A stretch of DNA of 15,505 nt from Halovenus sp. Lineage in GTDB: Archaea > Halobacteriota > Halobacteria > Halobacteriales > Haloarculaceae. A model generated the notes under the pieces. It saw nothing but the letters and a program-made list of their open reading frames with translations. It searched no databases and was not told the origin of the DNA. Shown piece by piece: positions 1 through 5,925 of the stretch; the stretch's first letter is position 1; each line of letters opens with the position of its first letter. A program made the translations under genes and the position numbers. The stretch lies in NCBI GenBank assembly GCA_028274925.1, contig JAQCNR010000265.1, positions 1-15,505 of the forward strand, written 5' to 3'.

Positions 1-374
1 ATGCCGGAACGAGTGAACACTTCAGCAAGCATGCGGACTTTGCCCGGCCAGGAGAGCAAGTCAGTCCGAACAAACTCCTCGGTTGACAGCGGCGCGCGAC
101 CGAGTTTACCGTCGGCGTAGACGTACAGTTTCTCAGTGTCGGCTTCGACGAATGCGTCTTCGACGCCGGCCGCTTTCGCGAGTTCGACCACGCCCGGCGT
201 TTTGCGCATTCGCTGTGGTCCCGCTTCGAGCACGCGACCGTCGACGTGGCGGGTCTGAATAACACCACCAGTCTCGTCGCTGCCCTCGAAGGTGACCGAG
301 TCGATTTCTTCCTCGGCGAGGTAGTGCGTCAGCGCGAGGCCCGTGATTCCGCCACCGATGATTCCGACACGCAT
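1..374 (-). CDS. hemY: Protoporphyrinogen/coproporphyrinogen oxidase, FAD-dependent (HemY/HemG-like), N-terminal part
   Basis: Partial gene: the first 124 codons are present and the frame stays open to the window edge. The protein begins with a Rossmann beta-alpha-beta fold carrying the dinucleotide motif GGGITG (residues 7-12), followed by an acidic residue at the end of strand 2 (E30, expected to bind the FAD ribose) and the GG(V)xxT-type segment GGVIQTRHVDG (36-46), then EAGPQRMR. This order is typical of the HemY/CgoX flavoprotein oxidases that take six electrons from a porphyrinogen late in haem synthesis. The ATG lies 2 nt after the hemH stop codon, so the two are co-transcribed and probably translationally coupled. 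From half a gene I cannot tell whether the substrate is protoporphyrinogen IX or coproporphyrinogen III; another amine-oxidase-like flavoprotein would be the alternative, but the hemH context argues against it. Confidence 0.88.
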   Translation of the reverse strand, partial: MRVGIIGGGITGLALTHYLAEEEIDSVTFEGSDETGGVIQTRHVDGRVLEAGPQRMRKTPGVVELAKAAGVEDAFVEADTEKLYVYADGKLGRAPLSTEEFVRTDLLSWPGKVRMLAEVFTRSG

Positions 375-376
375 GA

Positions 377-1423
377 TTATTCTCGTGGGGCGTTCAGACA
401 CATCGTTCCCGGTTCGTCTCGGCACTGACACTGGCGGAACTGGTAGTACGACGCGTCGAAGTCAGTGATGAACGGTTCCACGAGGTCGGCAAAGACTTCG
501 CCCATCCGCTCGTCGTCGTGTGGAATCGGGACGCGGTAGAAGTCGAGTCCGACCTCCTCGGCTTCCTCCTTGAGTTCGATGTCGAGTTCCGACAGCGTCT
601 CGCTCTGTTCGTGGAGGAAGCTGATGGGTTCGACGACGACGCGTTCGGCGTCGATGTCTTCGATGAGGTCTTCGACTTCTGGCTCAGTCCACGGAATATC
701 GCGGTTAGAGTGGTTCTGGAAGCCGAGGTGGTAGTCGTCGACGGTGAGCAGCGAGGTAACGACCTCACAGAACTCATCGACGTAGATATCGTACCGGCTG
801 CCCTCTTCGAGATAGTGCTCTGGCGTGCCGTGGGCCGAGAACACGAGTGCTGTATCTTCGTCGTGCAGGTCGAGGTCGTTGTCCTCGGCGAACTCGGCGA
901 TATTCTCGGCGCGAATGCGGTTGTAGGTCGGGTGTTTGTGCCAGCCCGTGATGGCGTCCTGTTCGACATCCCAGCCCAGTTCTTCGATTTCGTCGTCGAG
1001 TTCGTCGAGCGAGATGACGTTCGTCGACGGACCACAGAGCGGGTAGATTGGCAGCCCAATCAGGTGGTCAACATCGTCTTCCATCGCCTGCTCGGCAGCG
1101 TCGCCGATGAACGGGTCGGTGTACTGCGTGCCGAAGTAGGTGTTCACGTCGTAGCCACGGTCACGGAGGACTTCTTCGGTGAGTCCGACCTGGGCTTTCG
1201 CCTGTGGGTTCAGCGGCGAGCCACCAATATTCTCGTACTCCTCAATCAGCCCCGGAGCCCGTCGCTTGGCGAGCGTTCGAGCGCGTTCGCGGGCTGCCTC
1301 TTCGGAGTCAGCTTCTTCGAGGTCAGCGTTGGCGTAGAAGATTCGTTCGAGATAATCGACCACGACCTCGCGGTCCGGTTCTGACGGTTCGCCGAAATTG
1401 AGCATCGCAACGCCGGTTGTCAT
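377..1423 (-). CDS. hemH: Ferrochelatase
   Basis: 348 residues, normal length for the family. It inserts Fe2+ into a porphyrin (protoporphyrin IX, or coproporphyrin III in the CpfC variant). Visible hallmarks are the N-terminal LNFGEP segment (8-13), the catalytic-His motif FSAHGTPE (H198), FQNHSNRDIPW (235-245) in place of the usual QSR-GP-PW loop, and PISFLHEQSETLSELDIE (266-283) with the conserved Glu at 275. In the last motif the usual His two residues before that Glu is Gln. The C-terminus carries C332, C334 and C342, and C130 follows an LPIYPL strand; these sit roughly where Fe-S-containing ferrochelatases have their cluster ligands. I chose the ATG at 1423 rather than an in-frame ATG at 1432, because a TATA-like box is centred 24 nt upstream of 1423. 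It is followed at 2 nt by hemY and is divergent from moxR. Confidence 0.93.
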   Translation of the reverse strand: MTTGVAMLNFGEPSEPDREVVVDYLERIFYANADLEEADSEEAARERARTLAKRRAPGLIEEYENIGGSPLNPQAKAQVGLTEEVLRDRGYDVNTYFGTQYTDPFIGDAAEQAMEDDVDHLIGLPIYPLCGPSTNVISLDELDDEIEELGWDVEQDAITGWHKHPTYNRIRAENIAEFAEDNDLDLHDEDTALVFSAHGTPEHYLEEGSRYDIYVDEFCEVVTSLLTVDDYHLGFQNHSNRDIPWTEPEVEDLIEDIDAERVVVEPISFLHEQSETLSELDIELKEEAEEVGLDFYRVPIPHDDERMGEVFADLVEPFITDFDASYYQFRQCQCRDEPGTMCLNAPRE

Positions 1424-1443
1424 AGTCAGCATTTTGACCACCC

Positions 1444-1450
1444 AAATGTA
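1444..1450 (-). promoter_or_regulatory. TATA-like box of hemH
   Basis: On the minus strand this reads TACATTT, centred about 24 nt upstream of the hemH ATG at 1423, the spacing expected for a haloarchaeal leaderless transcript. It lies in the 144-nt divergent region between hemH and moxR, in which I see no clear TATA element for moxR. Confidence 0.45.
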
Positions 1451-1567
1451 TGTCTGTCGCTTGCTCTCAGTTGCTCGGAAGGAAACGGCGGCACAACAGT
1501 GAAGTGTGGACCAGCCAAACTCCGCGACAGGTCGGATGGCCGTGTTTGTCGGTCCCGACGAGATGTT

Positions 1568-2518
1568 ATGACTGCTGAGAAGCCAGCCCACGACTGCGAG
1601 GCGGTGATCGATTCGGTGAGTGCAGCGGTTGTCAGCGACCGAGAATTCCTCGAAACGGTGTTGATGGCCCTAGTCGCCCGTGGACACGTCTTACTGGAAG
1701 ACGTGCCCGGCACCGGCAAGACGCTGACTGCCCGGAGCATGGCCCGTGCGCTTGGCCTGTCGTTCTCGCGCATTCAGTTCACACCGGACCTGCTGCCGGC
1801 GGACGTCACCGGCACCTACGTCTTCGACGAACAGGAGGCCGACTTCGACTTCCGAGAGGGGCCGATTTTCGCGAACGTCGTCCTCGCTGACGAAATTAAT
1901 CGCGCCCCGCCAAAGACCCAGTCAGCACTGCTGGAGGCGATGGAGGAACGGCAGGTGACCGTCGACGGCGAAACCCACGACCTCCCGGAGCCGTTTTTTG
2001 TCATCGCAACGCAGAATCCCGTCGAACAGGAAGGGACCTTCGCGCTCCCGGAAGCACAGATTGACCGGTTCATGGTGAAGACGAGTCTGGGCTATCCAGA
2101 GTACGACGGCGAACTCGAACTGCTCAAACGACGCGACGGCCGAGACGCCCGGAGTCCAACTGTCGAGACAGTCCTCTCGACGGACTCGGTGCTCGACCTG
2201 CAGGCCGCACCAGAGGAGATCCGCGTCGACGAAGACCTGATGCGATACATTCTCGACATCACGCGGGCGACACGCTCGGATTATCGCGTCTCGATCGGTG
2301 TCTCACCGCGCGGAACACAACGATTGTTCGAGGCCGCGCGAGCGCGAGCAATCCTCGAAGGACGGGAGTTCGTCACGCCGGATATGGTCAAGCGAATCGC
2401 TGAGCCAGTGCTGGCACACCGGCTGGTATTGACTGCCGAGGCAGAGGTCGACAACACCAACAAGCGGACGATTATCGCCGAGGTTCTCGACAAGATTGCT
2501 GTGCCGACCGTCGAGTAA
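1568..2518 (+). CDS. moxR: MoxR-family AAA+ ATPase
   Basis: 316 residues, standard MoxR size. The Walker A motif is EDVPGTGKT (44-52), Walker B is VVLADEINR (104-112), sensor 1 is ATQNP (147-151) and the sensor-2 arginine lies in GVSPRGTQ (R248); the helical lid follows. The segment LLEAMEERQVTVDG (121-134) is the MoxR-specific insert region. MoxR ATPases act as chaperone-like machines that load cofactors onto, or remodel, VWA/DUF58-type partner proteins. Here the likely partners are the minus-strand DUF4129/DUF58/DUF7519 genes, but moxR is transcribed towards them and its stop codon abuts the stop of the last one (2519-2521). The start at 1568 gives the family's usual N-terminus; the frame is open upstream to 1499, but that extension (MKCGPAK...) does not resemble the family. 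Confidence 0.93.
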   Translation: MTAEKPAHDCEAVIDSVSAAVVSDREFLETVLMALVARGHVLLEDVPGTGKTLTARSMARALGLSFSRIQFTPDLLPADVTGTYVFDEQEADFDFREGPIFANVVLADEINRAPPKTQSALLEAMEERQVTVDGETHDLPEPFFVIATQNPVEQEGTFALPEAQIDRFMVKTSLGYPEYDGELELLKRRDGRDARSPTVETVLSTDSVLDLQAAPEEIRVDEDLMRYILDITRATRSDYRVSIGVSPRGTQRLFEAARARAILEGREFVTPDMVKRIAEPVLAHRLVLTAEAEVDNTNKRTIIAEVLDKIAVPTVE

Positions 2519-3034
2519 TCAGCGCTGGACGGGTTGTTCGCGCCGGAGCGCAACGAACAGCACGAAGACAGTAATCAACAACAGCACGACAGCCGAGAGT
2601 GGCTGGCCGCCTGCGCCGACGAGGTAGACGAGATAACTGGCTGTCGCGGCACCGAAGCCAGCGAGCGAACTCGTCGCCAGCCGAAGGACCTCCAGTCGTC
2701 GGGTGTCAGCCTCCCGGCCGAGTTCTTCGCCCAGGTCGACGGCAGTTCCACCAAAATCGTACGCCAATACGGCGGCCAGAACGGCCCCGAGCAGTATGAT
2801 GGGGGGAGCACCACGCACGCCAGCCGCCACCGCAGCGGCGAAGACGCCGAGGGCGCCAACGGTGACCAGCGGGCGGACACCGGTGACTGCCGCCACACCG
2901 AGGAAGATGAGTCCACCAGCGGCAGCGACCAGAGCCAGCGAGCTGTACAGCCCGCTCAAGAGGAGTCCGGTCGCGGCGGCGGCTACTGCTGCGACGCTGC
3001 TCACAATCGTGGGTTTTCGGGTAATTCGGTTCAT
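2519..3034 (-). CDS. Polytopic membrane protein, DUF7519-like
   Basis: 171 residues with about six hydrophobic segments (roughly 9-29, 31-51, 55-74, 76-96, 121-140, 146-164) and one charged cytoplasmic-type loop at 100-120 (GEELGREADTRRLE). It has no enzymatic motif. Its ATG overlaps the stop of the DUF58 gene by the 4-nt ATGA arrangement, so it is the last gene of the minus-strand operon and probably translationally coupled. Haloarchaeal DUF58 operons commonly end with a small multi-helix protein annotated DUF7519; assignment to that family rests on position and topology, not on a search. It may anchor the MoxR/DUF58 complex in the membrane, which is inference. The stop codon directly abuts the convergent moxR stop. 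Confidence 0.8.
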   Translation of the reverse strand: MNRITRKPTIVSSVAAVAAAATGLLLSGLYSSLALVAAAGGLIFLGVAAVTGVRPLVTVGALGVFAAAVAAGVRGAPPIILLGAVLAAVLAYDFGGTAVDLGEELGREADTRRLEVLRLATSSLAGFGAATASYLVYLVGAGGQPLSAVVLLLITVFVLFVALRREQPVQR

Positions 3035-4941
3035 GGTGTTGCTCGGAGTTGTGCGTCGAGCAGTCGGTCAGGCTGCCAGTCGACGACCGGGATACCAGCC
3101 TCTCGGAGGTCAGTCAGACGCATCGTCCGGCGCAACCCGGCGAGTTTCTGGGCGGCGGTTGCCGTCCCTGTCGGGTCAGGACTGATAACGGTAACTGGGA
3201 ACCCGCGGGCGTCGAGGCGTCGCAACAGTCGGACAGTGTGCGCTTCGACCAGCGGCGAGAACACCAGCAACTGCGTCCCGGGTGAGAGCCGCTGGCGGAG
3301 GGGGCTGAGCCAGTCCGCTGGCATGCGTCTGGACTCCGGAGCGACCGGCGACAGCGCGCCTGCGGTGCCGAATAGTCGCCGGCCACGTTCACGGTGTTCG
3401 GTGCCAGTGCTCGGCGCGAGCCAGCAGTCTGGGTCGCCCATCGCCGCTATTCCGACTTCGTTGCCGTCGTCGAGCAGTCGCTCGAAGAGTCGTCCGGCGC
3501 CGCCAACGGACCGGTCGACAGCGTGGGGTGCGTCCGGCGTCGGTCCGACGTAGGCAGACTGGCGGGCGTCGATCAACAAGAGGACCGACGCGGCCCGCTG
3601 CTGGCGGAAGTCGACCGTTGCCAGTTCGCCGGTGCGTGCCCGGTGGTTCCAGTCGACGCGACTCAGCGGGTCGCCGGCCTGGTACTCCCGGATCGTCTGG
3701 AAGGTCAGCCCAGCGCCGCCGGTCTCAGTTTCGATCTGACCGGGGAATCCGGTCACGGCACTCCGAAGCGGCGCCGATTCCCGTGCCGACCCAGCAGCGG
3801 GTGTGCAGTCGATAGCGGTCTCGTCGGTCAGATACACGTCCTGTTCGACAGAGCCGGGAAGATTGCGGACGAGCGCCAGCAGCGGCGCGAACTCGTGGTG
3901 GCCTCGCGTCGCTGTCACCGTGTACTGCACTGTACTCGAATCGCCGGGCCGCAACACAGTCCCCTGTCGCGGTGAGCCCTCGGAGACAGCCAGTGACGGA
4001 GGGACGCCATCGACCAGTCGCAGGTCCGTCAGTGCTCCCGACCCAGTGTTCGTGACACGGACGGTCACTGTCACCTCGTCGCCGGGTGCCGGTGTCTCGT
4101 CATCGACTGTCCGCTCGATAGCGAGGTCGATCCCGTCGGCGGCAGGGAGTCGAGCGTAGGCCACGTACCCGATACCGAGACCAGCACCGAGCAGGATGGC
4201 CGGCGAGCGCAGCAAAATGCCGACGCCGAGACAGACAACTGCGACGAGACCGACGCCGGTCCAGTGTTGGGTCAGCCGTCGCCGACCGAGCGTGAGCCCG
4301 GAATCTGGGTCGTATCCCTCCGGGTCGACAGTCGTCGACTCGACGGTCGACCAGTCTTGCGAGTCTTCATCTTCGAGGGAGTCGTGATTCTGTGAGATTC
4401 CAGCCGCGTCTCGGAGTGCGTCGACTGTTCGGTTGGTGAGCGAGTCCCACGACGGCCTGTCGACAACGTCGTCGAATCGTCTTCGAAGCCGGCCCGGTCT
4501 GCTCCGCTCGCCGGCAAGATATTTTCCGACTGTCTGGTCGTCTGTCCAGCTCCCGTCTTCGACTGCAGCCTCGGCTTCGTCTTCCGAGTAGCTCCCGTAT
4601 CGAGTCAGTACTGCCACTGCGATGCGCTCGAAGCCAGACCGCAACGCGGCCGGCGAGCGACCATACGCGGTTGCGTCCGAGAAGCTTTCCACGACATCGT
4701 CAATTCGCTCACCGGGGACGACTGTTGGCCGCCTGAGTTCGACATCGGGTGTGGCGGCAAACGTGACCAGCCGACCACGCTGGGACAGAAGCATCGACAC
4801 CGCGTACAGCAGGGCAACAACCCCAACCACGGCGGCCGTTGCGTTGCTGACGGGCAGTCCAAGCGTATTCGGCGCGAACAGTTCGACGACTGCCCCAGCA
4901 AACAGCACCAGCCCCACGAGGTAGTACCAGCGGTTACTCAT
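3031..4941 (-). CDS. DUF58 protein with DUF7269-like N-terminal membrane region (fusion)
   Basis: 636 residues, longer than the 400-450 usual for haloarchaeal DUF58 proteins. Residues 1-55 hold two transmembrane helices (about 7-23 and 33-53), then comes a soluble region to about 215 (VVESFSDATAYGRSP, a YSEDEAEAAVEDGSWTDD motif, acidic linker 186-215) that resembles the separate DUF7269 protein. A second helix pair (226-243, 247-265) is followed by a CARDB/DUF11-like beta domain (280-345, VTVTVRVTNTGSGALTDLRL). The DUF58 core is at about 412-455 (REYQAGDPLSRVDWNHRA), with a VWA-like fold after it. The MIDAS-type DxSxS motif is degenerate: IDARQS at 457-462 keeps the Asp and last Ser only. The ATG at 4941 overlaps the upstream DUF4129 stop by 8 nt. 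DUF58 proteins are typical MoxR partners; a role in envelope protein assembly is inference. Confidence 0.88.
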   Translation of the reverse strand: MSNRWYYLVGLVLFAGAVVELFAPNTLGLPVSNATAAVVGVVALLYAVSMLLSQRGRLVTFAATPDVELRRPTVVPGERIDDVVESFSDATAYGRSPAALRSGFERIAVAVLTRYGSYSEDEAEAAVEDGSWTDDQTVGKYLAGERSRPGRLRRRFDDVVDRPSWDSLTNRTVDALRDAAGISQNHDSLEDEDSQDWSTVESTTVDPEGYDPDSGLTLGRRRLTQHWTGVGLVAVVCLGVGILLRSPAILLGAGLGIGYVAYARLPAADGIDLAIERTVDDETPAPGDEVTVTVRVTNTGSGALTDLRLVDGVPPSLAVSEGSPRQGTVLRPGDSSTVQYTVTATRGHHEFAPLLALVRNLPGSVEQDVYLTDETAIDCTPAAGSARESAPLRSAVTGFPGQIETETGGAGLTFQTIREYQAGDPLSRVDWNHRARTGELATVDFRQQRAASVLLLIDARQSAYVGPTPDAPHAVDRSVGGAGRLFERLLDDGNEVGIAAMGDPDCWLAPSTGTEHRERGRRLFGTAGALSPVAPESRRMPADWLSPLRQRLSPGTQLLVFSPLVEAHTVRLLRRLDARGFPVTVISPDPTGTATAAQKLAGLRRTMRLTDLREAGIPVVDWQPDRLLDAQLRATP

Positions 4942-5818
4942 CGGCGTACCTCTGTTCGATTCGGCGAAGCGTGCGTGTGGCCTCGTCCTCACGGTCAGCG
5001 GTCGGGTCGAACCCGCCGTAGCGCACCTCCTCGAAGAGGTCGGTCAGCGCGGCGACATCGCTGGCGGCCATCCCGCGGGCAGCGGCCGCGTCGGCGAACT
5101 CGCGAGGTGTCGTCGACTCGGCGTGGTCGATATCGAGCTGGTCGGTCATTTCGCGATAGGCCTGATACACCTGATTGTCGAGTGGATCGGTCTCTGCTGC
5201 AGTTTCGATACGGTCGGCGGCGCGGCCAGCAATGGCACCGACTTCTGCCATCTCCTCGTCGCTACTGGGTTCCACCTCGGGTTCTGCTGTCGACTCCGGC
5301 GAGTCCCGTGTGCCGAAGAGATAGAAGCCAGCCACGGCTAACGCGGCGACGACGAACACGAGCGCGAGTAGCTGTGCTGGCTGAACGGTACTGTCCATAC
5401 TCGACCCGCCGTCACCAGAACCGCCAAACCCACCGAATCCAAAGCCAAATCCGCCCGACCCGTTGACGCCGCCGAGTAACTGGAGGAGGAGCCACGCGAC
5501 GAGGATGACCAGCAGGCCAACTGCAACGACCGCTGCGGTCTGTCGGCGGTAGAGGATGGCATAGATGAGTGCTCCAAGCACCGAGAGCAACAGCAGCGTC
5601 GCAAGAATCAGCGAAAACAGCGGTGCAGGACCAGTCTCAGCCGGTTCCGGCGGGTCGAAGTCCACGTTCGGGAGTCCCGGTTGGGGGCCGAATCCGCCAC
5701 CGCCGCCCGAGCCGTCGCTTTCGGGCTGAGTGGTCGTCGACAGCGTCGCCGCCGCGACGCCGAGGGCGAGAATCGCAACGGCGGTGATCAGGAGGGCGTT
5801 GCGTGTCCCGGGGTCCAT
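4934..5818 (-). CDS. DUF4129 domain membrane protein
   Basis: 294 residues. There are four predicted membrane helices (about 8-28, 67-90, 94-116, 148-169). Two loops lie between helices 1 and 2 and helices 3 and 4 and are very glycine-rich (GSGGGGGFG at 36-44; GSGGFGFGFGGFGG at 120-133). The cytoplasmic tail ends in a DUF4129-type helical domain (about 215-292: VYQAYREMTDQLDI, TPREFADAAAARGM, LFEEVRYGG, RRIEQRY). DUF4129 is often found at the end of transglutaminase-like proteins and beside MoxR/DUF58. This is the first gene of the minus operon; its stop overlaps the DUF58 start. A GGAGGT Shine-Dalgarno-like sequence (5833-5838) lies 14 nt before this ATG and 11 nt before an adjacent in-frame GTG (5821), so the true start could be that GTG. 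An upstream extension to 5881 was not used because it would cover the promoter. Confidence 0.85.
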   Translation of the reverse strand: MDPGTRNALLITAVAILALGVAAATLSTTTQPESDGSGGGGGFGPQPGLPNVDFDPPEPAETGPAPLFSLILATLLLLSVLGALIYAILYRRQTAAVVAVGLLVILVAWLLLQLLGGVNGSGGFGFGFGGFGGSGDGGSSMDSTVQPAQLLALVFVVAALAVAGFYLFGTRDSPESTAEPEVEPSSDEEMAEVGAIAGRAADRIETAAETDPLDNQVYQAYREMTDQLDIDHAESTTPREFADAAAARGMAASDVAALTDLFEEVRYGGFDPTADREDEATRTLRRIEQRYADE

Positions 5819-5832
5819 CACATTTCTCTCGG

Positions 5833-5838
5833 ACCTCC
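5833..5838 (-). promoter_or_regulatory. Shine-Dalgarno-like GGAGGT before the DUF4129 gene
   Basis: A perfect GGAGGT on the minus strand. It is 11 nt from an in-frame GTG at 5821 and 14 nt from the ATG at 5818, further than optimal. Two GATAAAC repeats just upstream (5842-5857 region) could supply the AT-rich promoter element. Whether this operon is read leaderless or by Shine-Dalgarno is therefore undecided. Confidence 0.35.
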
Positions 5839-5896
5839 CCGGGTTTATCAGTTTATCCGCGTTTCTGGGGCTGTCCGCCATCTGTCTGACGGAGAG

Positions 5897-5903
5897 TTAT
5901 GAA
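5897..5903 (+). promoter_or_regulatory. TATA-like box of the HerA-like ATPase gene
   Basis: TTATGAA, centred 26 nt upstream of the ATG at 5926. This supports a leaderless transcript and that start codon over the in-frame ATG at 5899, which lies inside the box. Confidence 0.45.
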
Positions 5904-5925
5904 TCGTCACTGCAGTAGTCCCTGT

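Noticed and set aside
518..1384. 288-codon open frame on plus, antisense to hemH
   Set aside because: It lies wholly over a clear ferrochelatase gene, has a composition of reversed acidic codons, and shows no recognisable domain; GC-rich haloarchaeal genes routinely give such shadows.
2534..3553. 339-codon open frame on plus across the DUF7519/DUF58 junction
   Set aside because: Low-complexity Ser/Arg/Gly-rich translation running antisense over two coupled membrane-protein genes; a frame shadow.
5819..5881. Upstream extension of the DUF4129 gene to an ATG at 5881
   Set aside because: It would add 21 polar residues ahead of a normal first membrane helix and would cover the promoter and Shine-Dalgarno-like region.
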